From Flavobacteriaceae bacterium (GTDB lineage Bacteria > Bacteroidota > Bacteroidia > Flavobacteriales > Flavobacteriaceae): a stretch of DNA of 51,751 bases. Under the pieces are notes generated by a model that was not told the origin of the DNA, ran no database searches, and saw only the letters and a program-made list of their open reading frames with translations. The DNA is taken from contig CANKLE010000015.1 in assembly GCA_947483075.1 (NCBI GenBank), forward strand, positions 1 to 51,751. Direction: 5' to 3'. The first letter of the stretch is position 1, and each line of letters starts with the position of its first letter. Shown here one piece after another: positions 18,029-28,958 of the stretch. The position numbers and the translations under genes are program-made.

Positions 18029-19344
18029 GGTATGTAGGTAATTTGAATTGTATTTTTGGTTTCGGTATGGGCTGCAAATCGTTCGTCTTGGCGGTGTCCA
18101 ACTACCCAAATAATTTCATCGTTGCTGCACAATAGCCAGGCTTTTTCTTTATCGACTTGGGCCCATTTCTCGTCTTTAAAAAACTTGCTGACTTTTTTGG
18201 ATTGGCCTTTCATTCCTTTGGGATAAAAGACATCACCCGATTTCCATGGCCTGAGCGTGAGTGGAAAGTGCAACAAATCAGCGTCGACAAATATACTAGA
18301 TTTTGAATCTTCTTGCGTTTTTGCCTCTGTTGAAAATTGCAAACAAATGGGCGTGGTAATTTCAGCGGTTTGTGCGGGAATTGAATAAGCCGCTACTGCC
18401 CTATCGGTTTCGTTGGCATACAATAACAAAGTAGACCGATCTTTCAATAAGGTGAAATTTGAAGACAGTACTTTTTTGCCCGATTGCGCATTTACCAAAT
18501 CATACAGATCATCCCAGGCCGTAAAGCCATAGTGGTGAAGCCATCCGTATAAGTAAGCCGAATAGTTTTCGTACTCGAGCAATTTTTCTACGTCAATTTG
18601 TAGGCGATCTTGCGATTCGGTTACAACATAATCATAGGCCACATCGAGTGCATCTTGCACCAAAGATTGGCTGTCTTGAAGATGTGATTGGGTATGGAGA
18701 AAAGCCTGTAAAAAATTAGGCTGAATGGTTTTGAGTTGAGGCACAATATGGTGGCGAAGGGCATTGCGCAAATAATGATCACTGGCATTGCTGCTGTCTT
18801 CGCGCCAGGTATACCCTTGTTCCAACGCAAAGGCATGCAATTGCTCCCGACTGAATTGCAGCAGCGGCCGAACAATATTTTCATTCACTGATGGAATGCC
18901 TACCAAACCATCCAAACCCGTTCCTCGACTCAGGTTGATCAAAAACGTTTCTAGCGCATCATCGGCGTGGTGCGCGGTGAGGATATAATCGTACTTAAAT
19001 TCTTGGGCCAATTCGGCAAACCAATCGTAGCGTAAATCTCGGGCCGCCATTTGCGTAGAGCATTTAGCCGCCTGTGCATAAGCTTTGGTGTCAAAAAAAG
19101 TAGTGTGAAACGGCAGCTGCAATTCGTTGGCCAAAGCCTCTACAAATTGCTGATCCTGAAGGCTCTCGAGTCCGCGCAACTGAAAATTGCAATGCGCAAC
19201 CGCTACCTCTAAATTGGCCGCTTGGCACAACTGCAACAAGACTACGCTGTCCAAACCGCCGCTGCATGCCACCAATAATTTGGAATCAGCCAGAAATGGA
19301 AATTGGTTCTGTAAGTATTGTTGAAACGAAGACTGCATGGTCAA
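18025..19344 (-). CDS. tilS: tRNA(Ile)-lysidine synthase
   Basis: A 439-residue ATP-PPase that converts C34 of the AUA-reading tRNA-Ile to lysidine, an essential decoding step. The PP-loop ACSGGLDSVVLL has SGGLDS at 28-33; HCNFQLRG and LTAHHADDALETFLINLSRGTGLDGL follow as in all TilS proteins. The C-terminal TilS domain (LRPWKSGDVFYPKGMKGQSKKVSKFFKDEKW) is complete. Starts 21 bp after pabB; the stop overlaps the dsbD start by four bases. An alternative start is Met3. Confidence 0.95.
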   Translation of the reverse strand: MTMQSSFQQYLQNQFPFLADSKLLVACSGGLDSVVLLQLCQAANLEVAVAHCNFQLRGLESLQDQQFVEALANELQLPFHTTFFDTKAYAQAAKCSTQMAARDLRYDWFAELAQEFKYDYILTAHHADDALETFLINLSRGTGLDGLVGIPSVNENIVRPLLQFSREQLHAFALEQGYTWREDSSNASDHYLRNALRHHIVPQLKTIQPNFLQAFLHTQSHLQDSQSLVQDALDVAYDYVVTESQDRLQIDVEKLLEYENYSAYLYGWLHHYGFTAWDDLYDLVNAQSGKKVLSSNFTLLKDRSTLLLYANETDRAVAAYSIPAQTAEITTPICLQFSTEAKTQEDSKSSIFVDADLLHFPLTLRPWKSGDVFYPKGMKGQSKKVSKFFKDEKWAQVDKEKAWLLCSNDEIIWVVGHRQDERFAAHTETKNTIQITYIP

Positions 19345-19365
19345 AAGTAAGGAATTGGCTGCAGA

Positions 19366-20652
19366 TTATTGCAATACCGCACGCATGGCATTGGCTTTGA
19401 GCAAACATTCCTCATATTCTTGCTCAGCTTGGGCCAACGAAGTAATGGCACTGCCTACTGAAAATGAAACGTATTGTTGTTCCTCATTATACAAAATACT
19501 GCGGATCACCACATTAAAATCAAAATCACCGCTGGGTGTAAAATAGCCCACGGAGCCACTGTATAATCCGCGTTGGGTTTCTTCTAATTCTTCAATAATC
19601 TGCATAGCCGAAAGTTTGGGCGCACCGGTCATGCTGCCCATCGGAAAGGTTGTTTGGAGTAAATCAACAGGCGGACAATTTTCTGGAACCTGTGAAGCTA
19701 TTGTCGTAATCATTTGATGCACCTGCTTGAACGAATAAATCCCACACAATTCCTCAACCACCACCGAATTGGGCAATGCCGTTTTGGACAAATCATTGCG
19801 CACCAAATCGGTGATCATAACGTTCTCGGCCCGTTCTTTGGCATCAGTGGCCAAATGCATTTTGGCTTGGACATCGAGTTCGGGATCGGCAAAACGTTTG
19901 GCTGTGCCTTTAATGGGTTGCGAAAGCACCCGCGACCCTTTTTTTTGCAGGTAGCGTTCTGGAGAAGCGCACATCAGATACTGGGCTTTATTTTTAAAAA
20001 ACACCGTGAAAGGCGCTTGTGAAATGCGATTCAATTGCCAATACGTTTCCAAGGGATGAATCTGCGCCTGCTCGGCATAAAATTCCATGCAAAAATTGGC
20101 TTCGTAAATATCGCCTTGTTGGATGTATTCCTTCATGCGATTCACCTTGGTCAAGTACTCTTCTTTCGCAATTCGCGACTGAATTACGAGCGCATTGGAT
20201 ACCTCAGCTGAGTTGAGCTCTTGGCTTTCTATTTCGCCCAAATCGCTTTCGAATTCGTCGTCACACAGCTTTAAATAATGCAATTCCAGTTGATTACCCC
20301 GAAGCAAAAACAGTTTTTTGGGCTGAAAAAAATACAAATCGGGAAAATCCAAGCCATCAAAATTGTGCGATTGAAGTTTTTCAACATTATTTTTTAAATC
20401 GTAGGTCAAATAACCCAAAATCCAATCTTGGGTGGCTTGTTGGTAGTTGTGTAATTCTTGAAAGGCATTCGATTGGTCGGTTTTGAGTGAAGTAAACGCA
20501 TCAACGGCCACCAATAAATCAAAGGAAGTATGTGCATCTTGGTGCCCATTGCTGTCCAAAACCAAGACTTCACGATGCGTTTGAGCCCAGTGCAACAGCT
20601 GTTGTTTGAAGGGTTCAAGAGAAGTTATTTCATGCCTAAAAATACTGCGCAT
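19366..20652 (-). CDS. pabB: Aminodeoxychorismate synthase component I
   Basis: A 428-residue chorismate-binding enzyme. The PIKGT motif near residue 250 carries the lysine that marks PabB; anthranilate synthase has Ala there. Other signatures: ASPERYLQKKG, AENVMITDLVRNDLS, TTFPMGSMTGAPKLSAMQIIEELE and GSAITSLAQAEQEYEECLLKA. With PabA it makes 4-amino-4-deoxychorismate for folate. The start at 20652 (MRSIFRHEI) is chosen because the frame further upstream runs through the lpd terminator. A predicted promoter sits just upstream, and tilS follows after 21 bp. Confidence 0.92.
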   Translation of the reverse strand: MRSIFRHEITSLEPFKQQLLHWAQTHREVLVLDSNGHQDAHTSFDLLVAVDAFTSLKTDQSNAFQELHNYQQATQDWILGYLTYDLKNNVEKLQSHNFDGLDFPDLYFFQPKKLFLLRGNQLELHYLKLCDDEFESDLGEIESQELNSAEVSNALVIQSRIAKEEYLTKVNRMKEYIQQGDIYEANFCMEFYAEQAQIHPLETYWQLNRISQAPFTVFFKNKAQYLMCASPERYLQKKGSRVLSQPIKGTAKRFADPELDVQAKMHLATDAKERAENVMITDLVRNDLSKTALPNSVVVEELCGIYSFKQVHQMITTIASQVPENCPPVDLLQTTFPMGSMTGAPKLSAMQIIEELEETQRGLYSGSVGYFTPSGDFDFNVVIRSILYNEEQQYVSFSVGSAITSLAQAEQEYEECLLKANAMRAVLQ

Positions 20653-20670
20653 AGTCCAGGAATTGGTGCT

Positions 20671-20678
20671 CAAAAATA
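20671..20678 (-). promoter_or_regulatory. Predicted -7 box of the pabB-tilS-dsbD operon
   Basis: Reads TATTTTTG on the minus strand, an exact consensus match 18 bp before the pabB ATG and downstream of the lpd terminator. No good -33 element was found. Confidence 0.42.
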
Positions 20679-20724
20679 CAGTATTCTTCCCTGAAAAAAC
20701 AGCTTGATTTTTAATTTTTAATAC

Positions 20725-20754
20725 AAAAAAAAATCCCGCCGTAGAGCAGGATTT
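20725..20754 (-). terminator. Terminator after the dihydrolipoyl dehydrogenase gene
   Basis: Arms AAATCCCGC (20731-20739) and GCAGGATTT (20746-20754). Read on the minus strand the stem is complete with one U-G pair and runs into a U-rich tract. It starts 20 bp after the lpd stop. Confidence 0.82.
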
Positions 20755-20773
20755 ATTTTTATATACGTGCGAA

Positions 20774-22177
20774 TTAAACGTGTAAAGCGCGATTTTCTGT
20801 AGCAGCCAAAGCCGCTTCTTTGATGGCCTCGGCAAAGGTAGGATGCGCGTGACTCATGCGTGAAATGTCTTCGGCAGAGGCTTTATATTCCATGGCTGTT
20901 ACCGCAGCGGCTATCAAATCGGCACAACGTGCGCCTATCATGTGTACCCCCAAGACCTCATCGGTTTTGGCATCGGCCAAGATTTTTACAAATCCATCCA
21001 AATCCCCACTGGCGCGAGCACGTCCTAAGGCTTTAAATGGGAAACTTCCCGATTTAAACGCTACTCCGGCTTCTTTGAGTTGCTCTTCGGTTTTACCTAC
21101 GGCAGCCACTTCTGGCCAGGTGTAAACCACTCCTGGAATTAAATTGTAATCAATATGTGGTTTTTGACCGGCTAAAATTTCGGCAACCAATACGCCTTCT
21201 TCTTCGGCTTTGTGGGCCAACATGGCACCACGCACCACATCTCCAATGGCATAGATGTTGGCGGCAGTTGTTTGTAAATGCTCATTTACTTCTACTTGGC
21301 CCCGATCACTGAGTTTTACGCCCGCATTTTCGGCGTTTAATCCGGCGGTATAAGGTTTGCGCCCTACGGCAACTAAAGCATAATCGCCATCAAGGCTAAT
21401 CAATTCGCCTTTGGCATTCTCGGCTTGCACCTGAACGGCTTTGCCATTTCGGGTCACCGATTGAACTTTGTGCGAAGTATAAAATTTCATGCCTTGTTTT
21501 TTCAAGACCTTGGTTAATTCTTTGGATAAGGCTCCATCCATCCCTGGGATAATGCGGTCCATGAACTCAACTACCGAAACTTGGGCGCCCAAACGCAAAT
21601 ACACTTGACCCAATTCGATGCCAATAACTCCCCCACCAATGATGATGAGATGTTTGGGAACCTCAGACAATTTTAAGGCTTCGGTCGAAGTGATGATGCG
21701 CTCTTTATCAAGCGTAATGAAAGGCAAATTGGCCGGTTTAGATCCGGTGGCAATAATGGCGTATTTGGTTTCGATGGTTTCTGAAGTCCCGTCGGCTTGG
21801 GTTAGAGCAATATGTGTAGCATCAACAAAGGAACCTAGACCGTGCAAAACCGTAATTTTGTTTTTGTCCATGAGGTAGTTAATTCCGCCCACGGTTTGAT
21901 CTACAACGCCTTGTTTACGGGCAATCATTTGTTCGAGATTTACTTTTACAGTTCCCGATATCGTGATGCCATTTTCTTCAAAATGAGCCATTTCGGCCAC
22001 ATGATGGGAAGAGGACAACAGCGCTTTTGATGGAATACAACCCACGTTTAAGCAGGTTCCTCCTAGATTAGCATATTTTTCGATTAGGGCGGTTTTGAAA
22101 CCCAATTGTGCACAACGTATCGCCGACACATATCCACCAGGTCCAGAACCAATGATAACTACGTCAAATGAACTCAT
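20774..22177 (-). CDS. lpdA: Dihydrolipoyl dehydrogenase
   Basis: A 467-residue FAD disulfide oxidoreductase (E3 of 2-oxoacid dehydrogenase complexes). FAD fold VVIIGSGPGGYVSAIRCAQLG, redox pair Cys42/Cys47 in GGTCLNVGCIPSK, NAD fold IIGGGVIGIELG, and the catalytic His-Glu pair in SHAHPTFAEAI near the C-terminus. It regenerates lipoamide with NAD. It is monocistronic, with its own predicted promoter and terminator; E1 and E2 genes are not in this window. Confidence 0.96.
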   Translation of the reverse strand: MSSFDVVIIGSGPGGYVSAIRCAQLGFKTALIEKYANLGGTCLNVGCIPSKALLSSSHHVAEMAHFEENGITISGTVKVNLEQMIARKQGVVDQTVGGINYLMDKNKITVLHGLGSFVDATHIALTQADGTSETIETKYAIIATGSKPANLPFITLDKERIITSTEALKLSEVPKHLIIIGGGVIGIELGQVYLRLGAQVSVVEFMDRIIPGMDGALSKELTKVLKKQGMKFYTSHKVQSVTRNGKAVQVQAENAKGELISLDGDYALVAVGRKPYTAGLNAENAGVKLSDRGQVEVNEHLQTTAANIYAIGDVVRGAMLAHKAEEEGVLVAEILAGQKPHIDYNLIPGVVYTWPEVAAVGKTEEQLKEAGVAFKSGSFPFKALGRARASGDLDGFVKILADAKTDEVLGVHMIGARCADLIAAAVTAMEYKASAEDISRMSHAHPTFAEAIKEAALAATENRALHV

Positions 22178-22214
22178 CGTATTTGTATTTTTTGTGTTGA
22201 ATAAAAATCTGCGG

Positions 22215-22248
22215 CAAAATTAGGTTATTTAGTTTATTTACTAGGCAA
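22215..22248 (-). promoter_or_regulatory. Predicted promoter of lpdA
   Basis: On the minus strand TTG (22248-22246), a 23-bp spacer and TAATTTTG (22222-22215). The -7 box is an exact consensus match, 37 bp before the ATG. Confidence 0.42.
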
Positions 22249-22296
22249 TTTTGTATAGACTATTATTAAACACTAGAATTTTTTACTATGTTTTTT

Positions 22297-22328
22297 GTTT
22301 AAACGATTAAACGTTTAACCGTTTAAAC
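22297..22328. repeat. 32-bp near-perfect palindrome of four octamers
   Basis: GTTTAAAC, GATTAAAC, GTTTAACC, GTTTAAAC in a row. The two 16-bp halves are reverse complements except at one position. It lies between the lrp stop (22351) and the lpdA promoter, with no U run on either side, so it does not look like a standard terminator. It may be an operator or a dispersed palindromic element. Confidence 0.7.
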
Positions 22329-22350
22329 CTATAAATAACATATCGTGTAC

Positions 22351-22803
22351 CTACAACCTAAAACTCGTCGTGTTCTTCACCTCGCCAATCATAAATGTAC
22401 TGTGTGTGCTGCCAATGTGTTGCAGGGTAGTGAGTTTGGCGACCATGAATTCCCGGTATTCTTCCATGTTATTGACGCAAATTTTCAAGATATAATCGTA
22501 GTCGCCACTCACGTGAAAACACTCGAGTACCTCATCGAGTTGCACCACCTCGTTTTCAAAAGTGAGCAAAAAATCTTTGGCGTGCTGAATGAGCTTGAGG
22601 TGGCAAAACACCACAAATCCTTTTTGAATTTTATTGCGGTTAAGCAAGGCCACATAGTTTTGAATCAGGCCTTCGCGTTCCATTTTTTTGATGCGCTCAT
22701 AAACCGCCGTAACCGACAAGTGCATTTTGGTAGCCAGTTCTTTGGTGGTAATTTTGGCATTGGCCTGCAAGGCATTGAGTATTTTTCGGTCGAGTGCATC
22801 CAT
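22351..22803 (-). CDS. Lrp/AsnC-family transcriptional regulator
   Basis: A 150-residue regulator. The N-terminal helix-turn-helix (LDRKILNALQANAKITTKELATKMHLSVTAVYERIKKMEREG) is followed by a RAM/AsnC ligand-binding domain (HVSGDYDYILKICVNNMEEYREFM). Such proteins form octamers that wrap DNA and sense amino acids. The start at 22803 (MDALDRK) fits the family; a start at 22815 would add four hydrophobic residues. It is divergent from the methionine gamma-lyase-type gene, the usual layout of a local Lrp regulator and its target, and the shared spacer holds phased ATCTAA motifs. Confidence 0.93.
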   Translation of the reverse strand: MDALDRKILNALQANAKITTKELATKMHLSVTAVYERIKKMEREGLIQNYVALLNRNKIQKGFVVFCHLKLIQHAKDFLLTFENEVVQLDEVLECFHVSGDYDYILKICVNNMEEYREFMVAKLTTLQHIGSTHSTFMIGEVKNTTSFRL

Positions 22804-22818
22804 GAGTAAAAACAATAT

Positions 22819-22927
22819 ATCTAATTTGTAAAGTAAAAACGTTCAAATATAGATTTTTAATCTAAAAATAAAATATATAATAGTTATATAATCTAATTTT
22901 TATCCTAATCATTGTTATTAAATCTAA
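22819..22927. promoter_or_regulatory. Four phased ATCTAA motifs in the lrp/methionine-lyase spacer
   Basis: ATCTAA occurs at 22819-22824, 22860-22865, 22891-22896 and 22922-22927. The steps of 41, 31 and 31 bp are close to four, three and three helical turns, so all sites face the same side of the DNA. The second copy is part of an inverted repeat AGATT-TTT-AATCT (22851-22863). This fits cooperative wrapping by an Lrp-type octamer. Confidence 0.5.
22844..22851 (-). promoter_or_regulatory. Predicted -7 box of the lrp gene
   Basis: Reads TATATTTG on the minus strand, an exact consensus match about 40 bp before the chosen ATG. The -33 region is A/T-rich with no clear TTG. Confidence 0.45.
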
Positions 22928-22942
22928 TTATACTGAATTTTG
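22912..22942 (+). promoter_or_regulatory. Possible promoter of the methionine gamma-lyase-type gene
   Basis: TTG (22912-22914), 20-bp spacer, GAATTTTG (22935-22942; one mismatch to TAnnTTTG). The last ATCTAA motif lies between the two boxes. Confidence 0.35.
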
Positions 22943-22968
22943 GTTGACACAAACTAAACCACAAGCTC

Positions 22969-24177
22969 ATGCACGATTTTAATCCCGCAGACCGCATTCA
23001 AGATTTACAATATTTTGGCGAATTTGGAGGTGTAAATCCTTCTATTTCGGATTCCTCTACCTATACCTTTTTGTCGGCCAAAACCATGTTTGACACCTTT
23101 GAAGGCAACGCCGAAGGCTGTTATTTGTATTCCAGACACTCCTCTCCGAGCAATTTATATTTAGACCAAGCTATCGCAGCCATGGAAGGCGCTGAGGCAG
23201 CCAATGTTTCGGCCTCGGGCATGGGCGCCATTACGCCTACTCTCCTGCAGCTGTGTGGACAAGGCGACCACGTAGTTTCCAGCCGCACCATTTATGGCGG
23301 AACCTATGCGTTTTTGAAAAATTTTGTACCGCGTTTTGGCATAGGTTGCAGTTTTGTAGACATCACCAAAATGGAAGCTGTAGAAGCCGCCATTCAACCC
23401 AACACCAAAGTGTTGTATTGTGAAACCGTGAGCAACCCACTTTTGGAAGTAGCTGATATTGCTTCCTTGGCTAAAATCGCCAAAAAACACAACTTGACTT
23501 TGGTGGTGGACAATACGTTTTCACCTTTATCAGTAGCGCCACTCAAATTGGGTGCCGACATTGTGATTCACAGTTTAACCAAATACATCAACGGCAGTAG
23601 CGATACGGTGGGTGGCGTAACCTGTGCCTCTCGTGAATTCATCAACAGCTTAAAAGATGTGAATTCAGGAGCCAGCATGTTACTCGGCCCAACGATGGAC
23701 AGTTTGCGATCGGCGAGCGTGATGAAAAATTTGCGCACGCTGCACATCCGCATGAAACAGCACAGCCAAAATGCGCTTTACTTGGCCGAACGCTTTGAAA
23801 AAGACGGCATCAAAACGGTTTATCCCGGCTTGGCCAGTCATCCGAGTCATGGGTTATACAAAGGCATGATTAATCCCGAATACGGATTTGGCGGCATGAT
23901 GACCTTGGACATGGGCAGCCTAGAAAAAGCCAACGAAGTCATGGAGTTGATGCAAGCTCGAAATTTGGGCTATTTGGCCGTGAGTTTGGGCTTTTACAAA
24001 ACCTTGTTTAGCGCACCCGGCACCTCAACCTCCAGCGAAATTCCGCTCGAAGAACAACAAGAAATGGGCCTCACCGATGGCTTGATTCGTTTCTCGATTG
24101 GCTTGGACAACGACATTGAACGCACTTACAACATGATGCGCGCGTGCATGGTTGAATTGGGAGTACTTTTTAATTAA
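22969..24177 (+). CDS. Cys/Met-metabolism PLP enzyme, methionine gamma-lyase type
   Basis: A 402-residue PLP enzyme of the cystathionine/methionine lyase family. Signatures: YSRHSSPSNLYLDQAIAAMEGAEAANVSASGMGAI near 57-92, the PLP aspartate in VVDNTF, and the Schiff-base Lys205 in HSLTKYINGSSDTVGG. It may release methanethiol and 2-oxobutyrate from methionine, but cystathionine or O-acylhomoserine specificity is not excluded by sequence. The divergent Lrp gene supports amino-acid-responsive control. The stop codon overlaps the first unit of a heptamer repeat. Confidence 0.87.
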   Translation: MHDFNPADRIQDLQYFGEFGGVNPSISDSSTYTFLSAKTMFDTFEGNAEGCYLYSRHSSPSNLYLDQAIAAMEGAEAANVSASGMGAITPTLLQLCGQGDHVVSSRTIYGGTYAFLKNFVPRFGIGCSFVDITKMEAVEAAIQPNTKVLYCETVSNPLLEVADIASLAKIAKKHNLTLVVDNTFSPLSVAPLKLGADIVIHSLTKYINGSSDTVGGVTCASREFINSLKDVNSGASMLLGPTMDSLRSASVMKNLRTLHIRMKQHSQNALYLAERFEKDGIKTVYPGLASHPSHGLYKGMINPEYGFGGMMTLDMGSLEKANEVMELMQARNLGYLAVSLGFYKTLFSAPGTSTSSEIPLEEQQEMGLTDGLIRFSIGLDNDIERTYNMMRACMVELGVLFN

Positions 24178-24199
24178 TAATTAAGAATTAAGAATTTTT
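24172..24199. repeat. Heptamer array at the methionine-lyase stop codon
   Basis: AATTAAT, AATTAAG, AATTAAG, AATTTTT: four units with seven-base period. The first unit contains the stop codon of the lyase gene (24175-24177). Confidence 0.65.
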
Positions 24200-24418
24200 C
24201 AAAAACTTACTAGTTTCGAGTAATACATTATTATTTTTTAATCATGAAACATTCCTAATTCTTATATTTTAAGCACATCTACTATTTATATCTAAAATAC
24301 TTAAAATAAGATTTTTTTTATCGTCTCATTATTCACAGTTATACAGGTGATATGGAAAATCCTAGAGGTGGAATAAGACATTGTATCTCCGGAAAAGGAA
24401 ATTATTAATTATTATTTT

Positions 24419-26344
24419 TTAATTTTTAATTGCATTCAGCTTGCTGTTTTTCCGGCTATACCCAAAGTAAATCACCAAGCCAATCAGTAGCCAAATGGTA
24501 AAATACAACCAATTCCATACGCTCAATTCGGCCATCATATAGAGGCAGGATACCAAGCCCAATAAAGGAATGAGCGATAGGTTTTGTTTGTATGTCCAAA
24601 TCACTAGTCCAAGCAATACAATCATGAAAATCCACAACGGGATTTTGTGTTTAAACAACTCAAAACCGGCTTGGTATTTTACGTCTTCGTTTAGCGGCAA
24701 TTCAGCAATCAGATTATTGTATTGGGCTTCGTCGTTGGCATATTTACTTAACAAGGCCTCAAGATCGGCCGTTTTGGCATCCGATTCCTTTTTAAAAATC
24801 AAAAATTCATAGGCAATTTTGGCTTCGGCTGGACTGATGTTGGTTACAATATCGGCAGGCGTATTGGCTTGTTTCTGATTAGTTAAGAAAGCCATCGTAT
24901 TGTCTTTGTTGTAGGTAAATGCAACAACTACTCCCAAAACAAGCAAAGCAGGCGCGATAAATTTGGCATTGACATAAGGGGTTTTGAATTTCCCGCGCGG
25001 AATATTGGGTTTGTTTTGCAACACCAAAACACCGGCACAAACTAGCACAAAAGCAAATAGGGTGCCAATACTGCACAAATCGGTCACAATAGTGAGGTTG
25101 AGAAACAAAGCTGGAATTCCCACCACAAAACCAGTAACTACCGTAGCATAGGATGGCGTTCTAAACTTGGGATGTACTCTAGAGAATTTGGGTGGCAATA
25201 AGCCGTCACGGCTCATGCTCATCCAGATGCGGGGCTGGCCCATTTGAAAAACTAATAATACACTGGCCATAGCTACCACAGCACTCACGGCTATGATGCC
25301 CGACATCCATTTGAGATTCAATTGCGTGAATACAAAAGCCAAGGGATCGCCCACATTTAAATCGCTATAGTGCACCATACCGGTAAGCACCAAGGCAATC
25401 ACCACATATAAAATCGTGCATATAATAATGGCCCACATCATGCCGCGAGGTAAATCGCGTTGGGGATTTTTGCATTCTTCGGCAGTGGTAGAAATGGCGT
25501 CAAACCCTATATAGGCAAAGAATACCGCCGATACACCTTTAAGCACTCCTGCTGCTCCATTGGGTGCAAACGGATGCCAATTGTTGGTGTCTACATAAAA
25601 CACACCCACAGCAATTACCAAAAGAATCACACACAATTTAATTACCACCATCAAGTTACTGGCATTGCGGGATTCTTTCATGCCGCGATACACCAAGGCC
25701 GTGATGATAAAAATAATGGCCAAAGCCGGAATATCGGCTACAATATGCAAAGGCCCTAAAGTAGGTGCCGTAGTCCAAGCAGTATAAGCTGCTTGCAAAT
25801 TGGCACTCAAATTGTCAAAGGATTTTCCGCCATGCATTAAGGCAGTGGCATCCTTAAATCCGTTGGAGGCCGTGAGGTAATCCATCTGGATCCAATACGG
25901 CAGGTGAATACCTCCACTTTCGAGCAAGCCGGTAAAATAATCACTCCAAGAAATGGCTACCGTAATATTTCCAATAGCATATTCCATAATCAACGCCCAG
26001 CCAATAATCCACGCGATAATTTCACCGAAGGCCACATACGAATAGGTATACGCACTGCCCGATACCGGAACCATAGAGGCAAATTCGGCATAGGCAAAAG
26101 CGGCAAAACCACAGGCAATTGCGGTAAATAAAAATAAGAAAATTACCGCAGGACCTCCGTCGGCACTGGCTTTGCCAATCGTGCTAAAAATTCCTGCACC
26201 TACTATGGCAGCAATTCCAAAGGCGGTTAAGTCTCTCGTGGTGAGGTGTTTTCCTAGGGATTGGTGTCCATCGGCTTCGTTTTTAGCCACTTGGTTTAAA
26301 ATATCTTGAACTGATTTTTTTCTAAATAAATCGAAGAATGCCAT
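24419..26344 (-). CDS. APC-family amino acid permease with C-terminal insert
   Basis: A 641-residue transporter related to cationic amino acid permeases. The start at 26344 (MAFFDLFRKKS) is used; the frame extends 32 codons into A/T-rich spacer. After a 40-residue cytoplasmic tail comes the APC consensus (LTAFGIAAIVGAGIFSTIGKAS) and about 12-14 helices, including FFAYIGFDAISTTAEECKNPQRDLPRG. An 80-residue hydrophilic segment with many Lys/Glu/Ala sits near 505-590 between late helices, which is unusual in YfnA-like proteins. The substrate is unknown. Confidence 0.88.
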   Translation of the reverse strand: MAFFDLFRKKSVQDILNQVAKNEADGHQSLGKHLTTRDLTAFGIAAIVGAGIFSTIGKASADGGPAVIFLFLFTAIACGFAAFAYAEFASMVPVSGSAYTYSYVAFGEIIAWIIGWALIMEYAIGNITVAISWSDYFTGLLESGGIHLPYWIQMDYLTASNGFKDATALMHGGKSFDNLSANLQAAYTAWTTAPTLGPLHIVADIPALAIIFIITALVYRGMKESRNASNLMVVIKLCVILLVIAVGVFYVDTNNWHPFAPNGAAGVLKGVSAVFFAYIGFDAISTTAEECKNPQRDLPRGMMWAIIICTILYVVIALVLTGMVHYSDLNVGDPLAFVFTQLNLKWMSGIIAVSAVVAMASVLLVFQMGQPRIWMSMSRDGLLPPKFSRVHPKFRTPSYATVVTGFVVGIPALFLNLTIVTDLCSIGTLFAFVLVCAGVLVLQNKPNIPRGKFKTPYVNAKFIAPALLVLGVVVAFTYNKDNTMAFLTNQKQANTPADIVTNISPAEAKIAYEFLIFKKESDAKTADLEALLSKYANDEAQYNNLIAELPLNEDVKYQAGFELFKHKIPLWIFMIVLLGLVIWTYKQNLSLIPLLGLVSCLYMMAELSVWNWLYFTIWLLIGLVIYFGYSRKNSKLNAIKN

Positions 26345-26382
26345 AGAATATGTTTGGTATAAAAATTTTGATAAGTGACAAA

Positions 26383-26390
26383 CAAATATA
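26383..26390 (-). promoter_or_regulatory. Predicted -7 box of the amino acid permease gene
   Basis: Reads TATATTTG on the minus strand, an exact consensus match 38 bp before the chosen ATG. This supports the start at 26344, because the longer frame would begin upstream of the promoter. Confidence 0.45.
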
Positions 26391-26564
26391 AAAAAGGAAA
26401 TGAAATATAAAGAAGAATCAGCCAATATAAGTTTAGCCAATCAACAAATAGTAAATTATAATCAAAAGCTATGCTTATAACACTTAAGTTCCTCTAGTTT
26501 TACGCTTGCAAAAGAGTACTTAAAAATAAAAATATATTGTTTTTATATGAGAAAGTTAATCTAA

Positions 26565-28838
<2,274 letters not shown>

Positions 28839-28860
28839 TAGCTTACATCATTAAAATTAA

Positions 28861-28891
28861 AAGGTGGACATTTAACTGTCCACCTTTTTTT
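28861..28891 (+). terminator. Strong terminator after katG
   Basis: Perfect 10-bp stem AAGGTGGACA / TGTCCACCTT (28861-28870, 28877-28886) with a six-base loop and a T run. It is 22 bp after the katG stop. The opposite strand also ends in a T-rich stretch, so it could additionally serve the convergent ars operon. Confidence 0.93.
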
Positions 28892-28958
28892 ATTTTGGGT
28901 GTGCCGAATATTTCAACAATAAATATGCTATGCCGTAGTTCTGAGAATGCAATAGAAA

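Noticed and set aside
18029..18109. 27-residue N-terminal extension of DsbD
   Set aside because: It would run back through the tilS coding region and place the signal peptide internally; the ATGA overlap supports the shorter form.
19366..20652. Assignment of the chorismate enzyme as anthranilate synthase TrpE
   Set aside because: The PIKGT lysine is the mark of aminodeoxychorismate synthase, and no trp genes are nearby.
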